A DNA stretch of 64,000 bases from Ferruginibacter sp. HRS2-29 (GCF_024343615.1 NZ_RJUB01000006.1:46753-110752); one strand, 5' to 3'; shown: positions 26,726 through 35,825, numbered from the stretch's first letter. Notes: generated from the letters alone by a model not told the origin. A program made the numbers and translations.

Positions 26726-27679
26726 TCAGTTCATCATCAGCACATTCACGCTGCGTTGTAAAATATTGAAGGCGATCTCGGCCATCAGGTTTTCCTTGTC
26801 AAGCGTAGGGTTTACTTCGGTGATCTCAAAGCAACAGATCTTCCTGTTTTGCATGAATTTACTGATCAGATCTTCGGCTTCCCTTTCGCGAAGGCCGTTG
26901 CTTACAGGCGTGCCGGTTCCTTTGCTCAGGGATGAATCAAGGCTGTCTACATCGAAGCTTACATATATATCTGTACAATCGCTAAGGTAACGGATCACCT
27001 TACGGCTCACATTTTCGGCACCGATGCGCCTTACTTCAGCAGTAGTGATCACTTTCATGCCGTGTTTTTCGATGAGGTGTTTTTCCTCTTTTTCATAATC
27101 CCGCAGGGAAATGAATACGATATCTTCCGGCAAAACCTTCGGTTCAATTTTTCCCAGCGATTTCAACTGGTTCCAAAGCCTGGTGGTCTTTTCGTCCAGC
27201 TCATGCGCTTTCATTTCCTGGTTGTCTTCGGCGATGGCAGTGGCCAAAGGCATACCATGCATGTTGCCCGAAGGGGTAGTATAGGGAGTATGAAGATCGG
27301 CATGGGCATCTATCCAGATCACGCCCAGCTTGCTTTTTGGCTTTGCCATCTTAATTCCGGCAATGGTACCGCCTGCGGTGCTGTGATCGCCGCTGAGGAT
27401 CACGGGAAAAAAATTACTTTTAATGCTGTCACTAACGGCCTTGCTTATACGCTCATAAATGCTCAATACGCCGTGAATGCGTTTTGCGTAGGGCGATTGG
27501 ATAGGTTCAAATAAAAGATCATTGGAAGTCTCTACTTTTTCGGAAGGGAAATGCACGAAAAAATTACTCATGAAATCAAGTGCGGCGATCTTGATCGCAT
27601 CTATACCAAGGCTTGCTCCACGTGGTCCTGCGCCCAATTCGGAGGGCACTTCTATCAGTTTAATATTTTTCATCAGCAA
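26726..27679 (-). CDS. Arginase/agmatinase family ureohydrolase
   Basis: A 317-residue enzyme of the ureohydrolase family (two-manganese). Metal ligands are visible in SGDHST (His99), DAHAD (Asp124, His126, Asp128) and SFDVDSLD (about 235-242). The arginase-type NMHGMPLA loop (139-146) favours L-arginine hydrolysis to ornithine and urea over agmatine or formimidoylglutamate. The start may be the second Met (MKNIKLIEVP). It is cytoplasmic. It precedes the DUF1684 gene by seven bases. An arginase role fits best, though the substrate is not proven. Confidence 0.88.
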   Translation of the reverse strand: MLMKNIKLIEVPSELGAGPRGASLGIDAIKIAALDFMSNFFVHFPSEKVETSNDLLFEPIQSPYAKRIHGVLSIYERISKAVSDSIKSNFFPVILSGDHSTAGGTIAGIKMAKPKSKLGVIWIDAHADLHTPYTTPSGNMHGMPLATAIAEDNQEMKAHELDEKTTRLWNQLKSLGKIEPKVLPEDIVFISLRDYEKEEKHLIEKHGMKVITTAEVRRIGAENVSRKVIRYLSDCTDIYVSFDVDSLDSSLSKGTGTPVSNGLREREAEDLISKFMQNRKICCFEITEVNPTLDKENLMAEIAFNILQRSVNVLMMN

Positions 27680-27738
27680 TTATTTAGTAAGGCCGGTTCG
27701 CCTGAAGTGGCTGCGGCAATGGCTTTCGAAGCGGCAAT

Positions 27739-28443
27739 TTACAACATTCCGGCCAAAGGGTCTTCGCCTTTGACTGTTCCGGAGCGGGCGATGATCCTGA
27801 AACGGGTAAACATATCCTCACTGTACCAGCGTTGTTTTCTCGTTTTTTGTATCACTTCAGCATGTTCTTTCATGCCGTAGGCAAAAGCTTTCATATCGTC
27901 CTTACTTTGCCAGATGCTGAATGTGGCCTGCCGGATCCAGGGCATTTCGCCTATACCGAACGAACAGATAAAGCCTTTTGCACCTGCCATCTTATTGGCG
28001 ACCCCTGCTACATTTTGCCAGAAATATTTCAATTTATTCATCCGGATGGTAGCCCTTGTAAGTACTGCTACCGGCCCGTCGTACGCAGATTTGGCCGGAA
28101 GCTCGCCGAATGCTTTCTTCCCGCTCCAGCTGCCGTGGCTTTCGAGCGGCTCAAGCAGGAGCGTGAATGTTTCGCAACCGAAGAATGCCCACCAGCCTGC
28201 TACCAGGCTACCGTACAATGAACGGTTATCCGATGATCCCCCCGGTTTATCATGCACCGCAAGTATAGCCCATTGCTGCAGATCCGGCACTTTATCGAAT
28301 GTCCCGTTTTTTCCGCTGCCCATCAGTTTGTAAAAAGAAATGTTTTTTTTCGTCCGCAAGGGCAGATGAAATATAGCCATAGAAAAAAAAGCGAATGGTA
28401 TGAATCTTTTTTTATACCGAACGATGGTGAGTGAAGTTGTCAT
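27739..28443 (-). CDS. CrtA-like (spheroidene monooxygenase family) protein
   Basis: A 234-residue protein. GPVAVLTRATIRMNKLKYFW (about 128-147), CSFGIGEMPWIRQATFSIWQ and the tail AYGMKEHAEVIQKTRKQRWY are typical of the CrtA family, whose members are haem-binding dimeric alpha/beta-barrel oxygenases in carotenoid synthesis. No carotenoid gene is nearby, so the substrate here is open. The first 25-30 residues are atypical and the true start may be Met22. The next gene downstream, arginase, is 60 bases away. Confidence 0.75.
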   Translation of the reverse strand: MTTSLTIVRYKKRFIPFAFFSMAIFHLPLRTKKNISFYKLMGSGKNGTFDKVPDLQQWAILAVHDKPGGSSDNRSLYGSLVAGWWAFFGCETFTLLLEPLESHGSWSGKKAFGELPAKSAYDGPVAVLTRATIRMNKLKYFWQNVAGVANKMAGAKGFICSFGIGEMPWIRQATFSIWQSKDDMKAFAYGMKEHAEVIQKTRKQRWYSEDMFTRFRIIARSGTVKGEDPLAGML

Positions 28444-28500
28444 ATTGTTTGCGCAATGTACAATCGCGGCCCCGCTTTAAGAATTAAATTAATGCAATTT

Positions 28501-28508
28501 TATATTTG
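28501..28508 (+). promoter_or_regulatory. Putative -7 box for the Pmp3-like gene
   Basis: TATATTTG fits TAnnTTTG, about 93 bases before the ATG; a -33 box is not clear. Confidence 0.3.
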
Positions 28509-28600
28509 ATGCCAGTTATACACATGTTAACAAATGTTAAAATTTGGCATAAGAAATGATAGGTTATATATAAACATTCAACATTTACAAAATTTCAGGT

Positions 28601-29050
28601 ATGAAGAAAATTATCCGCAAATCAATCTTATTATTGATCGGTGTGAGCTTGTTTGCAAGTTCGCTAAATGCAGCTGCTGTAGTTACTGTAGCTGAACCCG
28701 TAAACCCGATCAGCGCGCCAGCGACACCGGTTGCCCCAGCCGAAGTGCCAAAGACATCTATCAAAGACGCTTTGAAAGAATTTAAGAGCCTTTCGCGTAA
28801 AGAAAGGAAATTAAGGCTTCGCGAAGCGAAACAACAGCTCAAAGAATTTAAGAAAGAAAAAAGAAATGGCAACGAACCAAGCACCAACACACTTTTATTG
28901 GTGATCCTTGCTATCCTGTTGCCACCATTGGCAGTGTACCTTCACGAAGGTGAGATCAACAGCAAATTCTGGATCAGCCTCCTGCTGACTTTATTGTTCT
29001 TTATCCCTGGTGTGATCTATGCACTGATAGTGGTATTGGGCAAAGACTAA
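28601..29050 (+). CDS. YqaE/Pmp3-like membrane protein with N-terminal extension
   Basis: A 149-residue protein. A signal-like segment (1-26), a Pro/Val-rich spacer, a strongly charged Lys/Arg/Glu helix (about 55-90) and then a Pmp3/YqaE domain (about 98-146): LLVILAILLPPLAVYLHEGE, then FWISLLLTLLFFIPGVIYAL. Pmp3 proteins are tiny two-helix membrane proteins tied to ion and stress tolerance; the charged extension is a common Bacteroidota variation. It is followed by a word-repeat hairpin shared with the convergent permease. Confidence 0.85.
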   Translation: MKKIIRKSILLLIGVSLFASSLNAAAVVTVAEPVNPISAPATPVAPAEVPKTSIKDALKEFKSLSRKERKLRLREAKQQLKEFKKEKRNGNEPSTNTLLLVILAILLPPLAVYLHEGEINSKFWISLLLTLLFFIPGVIYALIVVLGKD

Positions 29051-29055
29051 AATTT

Positions 29056-29140
29056 AATTGATAATACGGTAATGGATAATGGGTAATGTCTCTGGTTTGA
29101 GATATTATCCATTATCCATTTTTCCGTTATCCATTATTTA
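29056..29140. repeat. ATGGATAATGGGTAATG word hairpin between convergent genes
   Basis: TAATGGATAATGGGTAATG (29069-29088) and its inverted words (29103-29137) flank a TCTCTGGTTTGAGA mini-hairpin. The last residues (LNNG) and stop (29127-29129) of the permease gene are written in the right arm. Confidence 0.85.
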
Positions 29141-30179
29141 AACGTATGCGTGGATCAATGATGGTATAGAGTATATCAGCCAGGATATTGATCAGGATGA
29201 AAATGAAAGCGCTGAATAATACGGAGCCCATTACGATCGGGTAGTCGAGCTTTTCAAGCGCCGCAACCGTGATCTTACCGATGCCTTTCCAGCCAAAAAT
29301 ATATTCCACGAAAAATGCCCCGGCGAGTAATTCCGCAAACCAGCCTGTGATGGCGGTGATCACCGGGTTAAGTGCATTTCGAAGCGCATGTTTGAAGATG
29401 ACCGTGCGTGTACTAAGCCCTTTTGCATAAGCGGTTCGTATGTAATCCTGTCCGAGTACATCCAGCATGCTGCTCCTGGTAAGTTGTGTAATGATGGCCA
29501 GGGGCCTGATGCCCAATGTAAATGCCGGCAGGATCAGGTTTTTTAATACAAGATATTTTTCCCCTGTTACTTCGTCAATCTCAAATAAGCTACCTGTCAG
29601 ATTCAGGCCGGTGTAAGGATGTAGTATTACGCCGAAGAGATAAGCGATGATGATGGCCATGAAAAATGAGGGCGCTGAAATCCCGGCGATGCTGCTGAAG
29701 ATGGCGCTGGTATCGAGCCAGGTACCTTTTTTTACAGCCGCTGCCACCCCCAGCATGATGCCCCCTACGACAGCGAGCAGCATGGCGGCCAGCGCCAATA
29801 CAATGGTGCCGGGCAGCGCTTCGGACAATACATCGATGGTATCTTTTTTTGTCTGGTAACTCTTGCGCAGGTAAGGTATCTTGATGCCGATCCTGGTGCC
29901 ACTTCCAACGAAAAGCCCCCGCAGTTTTTTTTGCTCTATTTCTTCACGGGTATGTATGGATAATGGAGAAACATCATTGAGATAAAGGACAAATTGTTGC
30001 CACTTTGGTTTATCGAGGTAAAGGTCTTTACGGATGTTTTCCATCGTCTTCTTATCGCCGGTCTGGCCAACAATGAGCCTTGCCGGATCGCCAAATCCCT
30101 GGAACATCACAAAAACGAGCACCACCACGCCAATGAGGACGAGGGTAGCGTAAAATAGTTTTTGTAAGATGTATCGCAT
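29127..30179 (-). CDS. ABC transporter permease, oligopeptide/nickel type (DppB-like)
   Basis: A 350-residue inner-membrane protein with six hydrophobic segments. The N-terminus MRYILQKLFYATLVLIGVVV and the stretch RSSMLDVLGQDYIRTAYAKGLS (EAA loop, about 235-256) are diagnostic of DppB/OppB-type permeases for peptide or nickel uptake. The partner permease (DppC), ATPases and binding protein are not in the window, which is common in Bacteroidota. Compared with enteric DppB it has an insertion of about 60 residues after the first helix (about 40-105). Its final residues derive from a repeat. Confidence 0.9.
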   Translation of the reverse strand: MRYILQKLFYATLVLIGVVVLVFVMFQGFGDPARLIVGQTGDKKTMENIRKDLYLDKPKWQQFVLYLNDVSPLSIHTREEIEQKKLRGLFVGSGTRIGIKIPYLRKSYQTKKDTIDVLSEALPGTIVLALAAMLLAVVGGIMLGVAAAVKKGTWLDTSAIFSSIAGISAPSFFMAIIIAYLFGVILHPYTGLNLTGSLFEIDEVTGEKYLVLKNLILPAFTLGIRPLAIITQLTRSSMLDVLGQDYIRTAYAKGLSTRTVIFKHALRNALNPVITAITGWFAELLAGAFFVEYIFGWKGIGKITVAALEKLDYPIVMGSVLFSAFIFILINILADILYTIIDPRIRLNNG

Positions 30180-30183
30180 GATA

Positions 30184-30300
30184 ATCGCAGATTAAAGATG
30201 ATTACGCGGATTTCGCTGATCAGGTTTAAAGGTTTAACGCATGTTCACCCTTCAAAGGTTTTTATTCTTTATTCTTTATTCTTAATTTTTAATTCTTAAT
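30184..30300. repeat. Mixed CGCAGATT and TTAATTCTTAATT words
   Basis: CGCAGATTA/ACGCGGATT words at 30184-30220 and a run of ATTCTTAATT words at 30265-30300 that ends inside the stop of the BT_3928-like gene. Confidence 0.65.
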
Positions 30301-31414
30301 TGTTCTTCATGTCTCTCCAGCTCAATTTATTTTTCACCACCGGCCCTTCCATCACAAACAGCGTAGGATTCACCCGGGCTGCTGTTTTGATGGCAATTCC
30401 GTCTGAAGATAATACTCCATTGGTAAAAATTTTATGGTCTTGCAGATAATCATAAACAGCTTGTTGCTGTGCGGTGATGACATATACTTTCGTTCCTTCT
30501 TGCTGAGCCTTTTCATTTAGTTGAAAAAATTTCTTTCTCCATTGAGCGGTATCAACAGTCAGTTCCTTTACAAAAAAAAGGTAGTATTTGCCTTTCGTAT
30601 TTAATACGCTATCCGTGACCTTTATTCCATCTTCATCCGTCAATGAAAAATCGTTGATCAGCGGGATATTATTTTTACCGGGTGACACTAACACTTGTTT
30701 TCTTTCTACAAACTTCCAGGAACTGTCCGGAAGGCTGGCAACTGTGAAGTTTTTCTTCGTACCATCTTTTTCATACACAAAATTATAGTCGAACACATCG
30801 GGTACAGCATCGGCGGGCATTTTGCGCAATTCCAATATATTATTGCCAACCTTGTAAGGAAGGCAATCTTTCAACGGCAAATGTTTTAACACGTGGAATT
30901 GGAGATAAAGTGTGAGCGCTATTCCGAGTACAACAGCCAACGTATTTGACAGCGGTTTCAACACCGGGGTGATATATTTTGTATTGATCAGCAGGAAGAT
31001 CACAAACAACAAGAGAATGATATCCTTGGTGAAAGTCTGGATGGGCGTGAGTGGAATACAATCACCAAAGCAGCCACAGGCACGTATCTTGCCACTGAAC
31101 AATACATAACTTGTAAGGAATGTAAAGAACAACATGAGCAACAACAATATCCAGGTGGTGAGTTTTTTCTTCCAGCCCAGCAGCAACGCCAGCCCTACAG
31201 CCACTTCCAGCGTGATCATGATGATGGAGAAACTTACAGCATACTTATCAAACGCAGACATCAGCCCTTTCATGATGCCGGCATTGGCCCAGGCTTCAAA
31301 AAATTCCTGCATCTTGTAGGCAAGCCCGAGTGGATCGATCGCCTTCACCAATCCGGAAAATATGAATAGGGCTCCTGTCAGTATTCGTATAATAGTAACT
31401 GTTAGTTTCATCAA
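30296..31414 (-). CDS. BT_3928 family protein: DoxX/MauE membrane domain with C-terminal soluble domain
   Basis: A 372-residue protein. The N-terminal half has four membrane helices of the DoxX/MauE type (IIRILTGALFIFSGLVKAID; GLALLLGWKKKLTTW) with the CGCFGDC cysteine motif near 112-118, as in MauE-like proteins that handle thiols. After a further membrane helix (about 150-170) comes a periplasmic domain of about 190 residues with thioredoxin-like spacing but no CxxC, so redox activity there is doubtful. In Bacteroidota this gene is typically beside DUF1599 and folP, as here; it starts nine bases after the DUF1599 stop. Confidence 0.85.
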   Translation of the reverse strand: MMKLTVTIIRILTGALFIFSGLVKAIDPLGLAYKMQEFFEAWANAGIMKGLMSAFDKYAVSFSIIMITLEVAVGLALLLGWKKKLTTWILLLLMLFFTFLTSYVLFSGKIRACGCFGDCIPLTPIQTFTKDIILLLFVIFLLINTKYITPVLKPLSNTLAVVLGIALTLYLQFHVLKHLPLKDCLPYKVGNNILELRKMPADAVPDVFDYNFVYEKDGTKKNFTVASLPDSSWKFVERKQVLVSPGKNNIPLINDFSLTDEDGIKVTDSVLNTKGKYYLFFVKELTVDTAQWRKKFFQLNEKAQQEGTKVYVITAQQQAVYDYLQDHKIFTNGVLSSDGIAIKTAARVNPTLFVMEGPVVKNKLSWRDMKNN

Positions 31415-31422
31415 TGATTATT

Positions 31423-31965
31423 TTAGTGTTTGCCTTCGCTGATCAGGATCAGTGCAAAGACTGCATAGTTGAGAATATCAAAAAAGTTGGCATCGATGCC
31501 TTCGCTGGCGATCGTTTTGCCTTTATTGGCCAGTATCTGCTTGATGCGGAGTATCTTGGCCAGCGACAGGTCAACAAAACTTTCCTGGCTCATATCGCGC
31601 CATGCTTCGCCGTAGTCGTGGTTCTTGTCTTCCATCAGTTTTTTTGCCATCAACACCTTCTGGCTGTAGCGTTCATTCACTTCCTGTACCGGCAGTTGCT
31701 CGGTTTCATCATTCTGTATATCGAGTTGTATCAACCCGATCACCGCATAATTCAATATGCCCTGGAATTCGCTTTTTATATCATCGCCGATGCGCTGTTC
31801 TTTTTTCTCCTGTATCGTCCTGATCCTTTTTGCTTTGATGTAGATCTGGTCGGCCACCGAAATGGTGCGGTATACACGCCACGAAGTGCCGTAATCACTG
31901 GTTTTCCGGATAAACGTTTCCTGGCATCCGCCAATCACTTTGTCATACTGTTCGCTGGTTGTCAT
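31423..31965 (-). CDS. DUF1599 (Nmad1-type) protein
   Basis: A 180-residue protein made of two similar halves: KTSDYGTSWRVYR...SEFQGILNYAVIGLIQL and KNHDYGEAWRDMS...ANFFDILNYAVFALIL. Each half carries the K-x-x-D-Y-G-x-x-W signature of the DUF1599 domain, linked to nucleotide modification in the literature. It is cytoplasmic. It heads a two-gene unit with the BT_3928 gene and is divergent from folP; the first codons of the two genes are about 70 bases apart, so the promoters overlap. Confidence 0.88.
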   Translation of the reverse strand: MTTSEQYDKVIGGCQETFIRKTSDYGTSWRVYRTISVADQIYIKAKRIRTIQEKKEQRIGDDIKSEFQGILNYAVIGLIQLDIQNDETEQLPVQEVNERYSQKVLMAKKLMEDKNHDYGEAWRDMSQESFVDLSLAKILRIKQILANKGKTIASEGIDANFFDILNYAVFALILISEGKH

Positions 31966-32036
31966 TATTATCCCGTGAATTATTTATAATTGATGCAAAT
32001 TTGTGTATCTCTTCAAAAATACAATTAGTATATCAA

Positions 32037-32867
32037 ATGTTTACACTTAACTGCAAAGGAAAATTGCTGGCGATTGAAAAACCGGTGGTGATGGGCATCC
32101 TCAACATTACGGCCGATTCGTTTTACAAAGGTTATCTCAACGATGGTACGGCAGCGATCCTTCAGCAGGCAGAGCGGATGATCGGCGAAGGTGCGGCGAT
32201 CATCGATATAGGTGGTCAAAGTACCCGGCCCGGCAGCGTTGCTGTAAGCGCCGAAGAAGAACTGGAAAGGGTAGTGCCGGTGATTGAACTGTTGTCGCAA
32301 CAGTTTCCGGAACTGGTCCTGTCGATCGATACGTACTACAGCAAAGTGGCGGTAGCGGCTGTTACAGCCGGAGCTTCCATTGTAAACGATATCAGTGGGG
32401 GCAACCTGGATGCGGCTATGATACCGGCCGTAGGAAAATCAGCAGTTCCATACATCTGCATGCACATGAAAGGAATACCTGCCACCATGCAGGATTCGCC
32501 GCAATATGAAGATGTGGTACAGGAAGTGCTTGAGTTTTTTGTAAATAAAACAGCGGAATGTAAAGCCGCCGGTATCAACGACCTGATCCTTGACCCGGGG
32601 TTTGGCTTTGGCAAAACTACCCGCCATAATTTTCAGCTGCTGAAAAACCTTTCAGCATTCCAGATCTTCGAAAAGCCTTTGTTAGCGGGCCTTTCCCGCA
32701 AGGGAACCATTTACCGCACACTCGGCATTACTGCCGGAGAAGCCCTGAATGGCACTACCATCCTGAACACGCTGGCGCTGCAAAATGGAGCAGCCATACT
32801 TCGGGTACATGATGTGAAGGAAGCGGTGGAAGCGGTTAAGCTGATGGAAGAATATAAGGATGTATGA
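32037..32867 (+). CDS. folP: Dihydropteroate synthase
   Basis: Start at ATG 32037 (MFTLNCKGKLLAIEKPVVMG), 276 residues; the frame upstream to 31959 would overlap the DUF1599 start. The enzyme joins p-aminobenzoate to dihydropterin pyrophosphate in folate synthesis. Signatures: MGILNITADSFYKG (pterin-site loop), IIDIGGQSTRPGS (about 59-71), LSIDTYYSKVA, DISGG, and LLAGLSRKGTIY near 215. The stop is followed at once by an ATGATCTATGATC hairpin, then by the terminator of the convergent FKBP gene. Confidence 0.95.
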   Translation: MFTLNCKGKLLAIEKPVVMGILNITADSFYKGYLNDGTAAILQQAERMIGEGAAIIDIGGQSTRPGSVAVSAEEELERVVPVIELLSQQFPELVLSIDTYYSKVAVAAVTAGASIVNDISGGNLDAAMIPAVGKSAVPYICMHMKGIPATMQDSPQYEDVVQEVLEFFVNKTAECKAAGINDLILDPGFGFGKTTRHNFQLLKNLSAFQIFEKPLLAGLSRKGTIYRTLGITAGEALNGTTILNTLALQNGAAILRVHDVKEAVEAVKLMEEYKDV

Positions 32868-32965
32868 TCTATGATCTGATCCCTTTTGAACCAGATTTCA
32901 TTCAATTCAACTAACGATATTCAGTTTAAAGATCATAGATCACACATCATAGATCATAGATTAAA
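32862..32965. repeat. ATGATCTATGATC word hairpin
   Basis: TATGATCTATGATCTGATC (32863-32881) overlaps the folP stop codon; inverted AGATCATAGATCACACATCA words fill 32931-32963. Confidence 0.8.
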
Positions 32966-32996
32966 AAAAAAGCCGCACTTTCGTACGGCCTTCCTG
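32966..32996 (-). terminator. Intrinsic terminator of the FKBP gene
   Basis: On the minus strand AAGGCCGTACGAAAGTGCGGC forms a stem-loop followed by nine T, 17 bases after the FKBP stop codon. It can also act on folP transcripts. Confidence 0.8.
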
Positions 32997-33012
32997 TCTT
33001 AAAAAGTTCTGC

Positions 33013-34023
33013 TTATTTTGTAGCGGGTACCGGGTTAGCTTTTTTGATGCTATCCATGTATTTCTGCTGCATTTCCTGCATTTTTTTGGTTCTGATCTCC
33101 ACGTCTGCTTTAGCCTCTGCTTTGTTCAACACATCTAATATTTCGATATCGAAAACGAGGATCGAGTTTGCCGGAACAAGTTCCGACGGGCTTTGGGCGC
33201 CATATGCCAATGCTGAAGGAATGTACAATTTAGCTTTTGTGCCTTTGTTCATTTGAGTGATCGCATCTTTCCAGCCGGCGATAACTGTCATACCTAAAGA
33301 TGGGTCATTGGTGAAGTTTACCGTAAGTGGTTCGCTTGGGCCTTTTGACGGATCGGTATTGCTGTCAAACATAACACCTGCCATTGTTTTACCGGTGTAG
33401 TTCACTTTTACAACATTAGAAGTATCTACCAACGGACCAGCACCAGCCTGGATCACTTCGTAGTAAGTTCCCAAAGGAGCTTTGGTTGCTTTGATGTTGT
33501 TTTTTGCGAAGTAATCAGTCAGCGTCTTATCATCTTTCTTTACCAGTTCTTCCGTTTTCTTTTTTGCAATTGCTTCAGCAACAGGGATCGCTGCCTGCCT
33601 TGCTTTATCAGCTTCAGCCTGGGTTGCATAAGTGTTGGTGATCTTGTAGGTCTGAACGATGAATTTTCCTTTCTGCATCCATGGAGCAGCAGGGCCGCTC
33701 TTCATGAGGCTGTCGGTAGACAACTTGATGATGATGCTATCGCCTACATGTATTGTCTTGAATATTTCTTTGTACAACGGAGGGAAATTGGCAGTATCGT
33801 ATGGCGCAAACTGTGGCATACCTTGTTCAACGCTGCTGTACAGCAGGCTGTCGTTGTATTTTACAACGGCATTCATTTCCATGGTGTTGCCCGGCATAAC
33901 CAGTTTTCCGCCTTTGCCAGAAATGATCTTGTATTCAGTACCATCTTTGGCTTTTTTGAAAGGTTCGGTACATGCAGAAAAAGCTACAACTGCAAGTATC
34001 AATAAATAAGAGATCTTTCTCAT
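33013..34023 (-). CDS. FKBP-type peptidyl-prolyl isomerase, lipoprotein
   Basis: A 336-residue protein with a lipoprotein signal (LLILAVVAFSAC, Cys18). An FKBP-like N-terminal region (about 25-130) is followed by a helical linker and a second, canonical FKBP domain (about 180-305: VKVNYTGKTMAGVMFDSN, GWKDAITQMNKGTKAKLYIP, LAYGAQSP, ILVFDIEILDV). It catalyses cis-trans isomerisation of prolines and probably assists folding in the periplasm. The DHH phosphoesterase gene ends 20 bases upstream, so they share an operon; this linkage recalls the gldI region of gliding Bacteroidota. Confidence 0.9.
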   Translation of the reverse strand: MRKISYLLILAVVAFSACTEPFKKAKDGTEYKIISGKGGKLVMPGNTMEMNAVVKYNDSLLYSSVEQGMPQFAPYDTANFPPLYKEIFKTIHVGDSIIIKLSTDSLMKSGPAAPWMQKGKFIVQTYKITNTYATQAEADKARQAAIPVAEAIAKKKTEELVKKDDKTLTDYFAKNNIKATKAPLGTYYEVIQAGAGPLVDTSNVVKVNYTGKTMAGVMFDSNTDPSKGPSEPLTVNFTNDPSLGMTVIAGWKDAITQMNKGTKAKLYIPSALAYGAQSPSELVPANSILVFDIEILDVLNKAEAKADVEIRTKKMQEMQQKYMDSIKKANPVPATK

Positions 34024-34043
34024 TGTGTGGTGATTTGTTTATT

Positions 34044-35066
34044 TTAAAATTTATAAGTGCTTAATTGGTCCCTGTTTTCCATCATGGCCTTTTTGAATGC
34101 TACCACAACGTTTTCGAGTGTTTCTTTACTTTGTCCGCCGGCCGCGTTAAAATGCCCGCCACCATTGAAATATTTACGTGCAAAGGTATTTACATCAAAA
34201 TCCCCTTTACTCCTGAAAGAGCATTTCCTTTCTTCGCCCCGGTCGATCACGATGGCAGCCAGCTTGATGCCTTCGATGCTCAAAGGATAGTTTACCAGCC
34301 CTTCGGTATCGCCGGTCTTGATGTCATATTTCACCAGGTCGGCAGCCGGTATCGCTATCAGCGCCGTATTGTATTCATAAAAAACTTCCATCCTGTTCAG
34401 CAGCACATTGCCGATGAAGCGCAGGCGGCTTTCGGAAAAATTATCATAGATGGCTTCATGAACAATGCCGTGTTCCAATCCATGTTCCTTCAAAGTAGCC
34501 ACCAGCCGGTGTACATTGGCCGAGGTGGAGGGGAAACGGAAAGATCCGGTATCTGTCATCACTCCGGTATAGATACATTCTGCGATGTCTTTGTTGATCT
34601 TGTCAGCATGTCCCGAACCAATGATCACATCAAACACCATTTCGGCGGTAGAGCTTTTGTCGGTATCGCTTACGCCATAGGCGAAAACTTCCGTCTGCGG
34701 CTGCTGGTGATGATCGATCAGGATGCGTTGTGCATTGGTAGCCAATAATGCGGGCTCCATATTTTTGGTACGGCCGAGCGTATTGAAATCGAGGCAAAAT
34801 ATCCAGTCTGCCGCCTCAATGAGCTGGTTGGATTGTTCCGTTTGCCTTTCGTAATCCAGTACCTGCTTGCAGCCCGGCATCCAATTGAGAAAAGATGCCC
34901 AGTTGGTAGGGGAGATCACGGTGGCGTCGTGCCCGAATTGTTTCAGGAAATGATATAATCCCAGGGTAGAGCCCATTGCATCACCATCCGGTTTCTGATG
35001 CATGGTGATGACCACCTGTTTTTTAGGACCGGTAAACTGGGGGTATAAATTGGCGATCTGCTGCAT
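34044..35066 (-). CDS. DHH/DHHA1 phosphoesterase (NrnA-like nanoRNase/pAp phosphatase)
   Basis: A 340-residue cytoplasmic enzyme. DHH motifs: TMHQKPDGDAMGS (about 20-32), FCLDFNTLG near 92, the naming IDHHQQP near 117, and the DHHA1 end GGGHFNAAGGQS near 308-319. Family members trim 2-5-nucleotide RNAs and dephosphorylate 3'-phosphoadenosine 5'-phosphate using manganese. It begins the operon with the FKBP isomerase; ndk is divergent, 198 bases away, with a word-repeat hairpin between. Confidence 0.9.
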   Translation of the reverse strand: MQQIANLYPQFTGPKKQVVITMHQKPDGDAMGSTLGLYHFLKQFGHDATVISPTNWASFLNWMPGCKQVLDYERQTEQSNQLIEAADWIFCLDFNTLGRTKNMEPALLATNAQRILIDHHQQPQTEVFAYGVSDTDKSSTAEMVFDVIIGSGHADKINKDIAECIYTGVMTDTGSFRFPSTSANVHRLVATLKEHGLEHGIVHEAIYDNFSESRLRFIGNVLLNRMEVFYEYNTALIAIPAADLVKYDIKTGDTEGLVNYPLSIEGIKLAAIVIDRGEERKCSFRSKGDFDVNTFARKYFNGGGHFNAAGGQSKETLENVVVAFKKAMMENRDQLSTYKF

Positions 35067-35096
35067 AAAGAGCGCAAAAGTAGGGAAAAGGGGGGG

Positions 35097-35230
35097 AATT
35101 ACGAATTACGAGTTACGAATTACGAATTGTTTACAAATATTAAGAATCCACCCACATTTCAGTGTTCCTGATCTGTTACCGGCGACGATTTTATGGAACC
35201 ATTCGTAATTCGTAATTTGTAATTGGCAAT
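35097..35230. repeat. TTACGAA word hairpin
   Basis: Left arm 35097-35130 (AATTACGAATTACGAGTTACG and on), right arm 35201-35230 (ATTCGTAATTCGTAATTTG and on), separated by 70 unique bases. It occupies the divergent region between the DHH gene and ndk. Confidence 0.85.
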
Positions 35231-35245
35231 TGGTTCTTATCTTTG
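35216..35245 (+). promoter_or_regulatory. Promoter of ndk
   Basis: TTTG at 35216-35219, 18 bases, then TATCTTTG at 35238-35245: a good match to the Bacteroidota -33/-7 promoter (TTTG / TAnnTTTG). The start codon is 20 bases downstream. The -33 element lies in the right arm of the TTACGAA hairpin. Confidence 0.6.
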
Positions 35246-35264
35246 CGCCCAAAATTGATATATA

Positions 35265-35681
35265 ATGACTAACAGAACATTTACGATGATAAAGCCTGAT
35301 GCTACAGAAAAAGGGAGCACCGGCGGTATCCTACAAATGATCAATGCTGCAGGCTTCAGGATTGTAGCGATGAAAATGACCCATTTAAGTTCAGAAAAAG
35401 CTGGTGAATTTTATGCTGTGCATAAAGAACGCCCTTTTTACGGCGAACTGGTAGAATTTATGAGCCGTGGCCCTATCACTGCCGCTATTCTTGAAAAGGA
35501 CAATGCAGTGGAAGATTTCCGTAAACTGATCGGCGCTACCAACCCTGCACAGGCAGAAGAAGGTACCATCCGTAAGAAATATGCTACTTCTATCGGCGAA
35601 AACGCTGTTCATGGAAGCGATAGCGACGAAAATGCGCAGATCGAAGGTGATTTCTTCTTCAGCAAACTGGAACAATTTTAG
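35265..35681 (+). CDS. ndk: Nucleoside diphosphate kinase
   Basis: A 138-residue enzyme that transfers the gamma-phosphate from ATP to other nucleoside diphosphates through a phospho-histidine. The active site is NAVHGSDS with His116; [10 protein letters not shown] (8-17) is the nucleotide-binding start and the length is normal. A convincing promoter lies just upstream and an intrinsic terminator 145 bases downstream, so it is probably a single-gene unit. Confidence 0.97.
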   Translation: MTNRTFTMIKPDATEKGSTGGILQMINAAGFRIVAMKMTHLSSEKAGEFYAVHKERPFYGELVEFMSRGPITAAILEKDNAVEDFRKLIGATNPAQAEEGTIRKKYATSIGENAVHGSDSDENAQIEGDFFFSKLEQF

Positions 35682-35702
35682 TAGGTACGTGCCTGTGGCG
35701 CG

Positions 35703-35745
35703 TATAAGTCAATAGTGAATAGTCAATGGTGAAACCTTCGAAGGT
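35703..35745. repeat. TGAATAGTCAATGG words with CCTTCGAAGG palindrome
   Basis: AGTCAATAGTGAATAGTCAA followed by TGGTGAAACCTTCGAAGG. The same left-arm wording recurs at 48992 and 51331. A 33-codon ATG frame (35726-35827) begins inside it but is not supported enough to call. Confidence 0.75.
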
Positions 35746-35825
35746 TGTACTGATTGGCAATTTATTTTTACTGACAGGTTTATCCGGTTATTGCGGAAGC
35801 AAGCAATCTCTTAAAAATAATCAAT

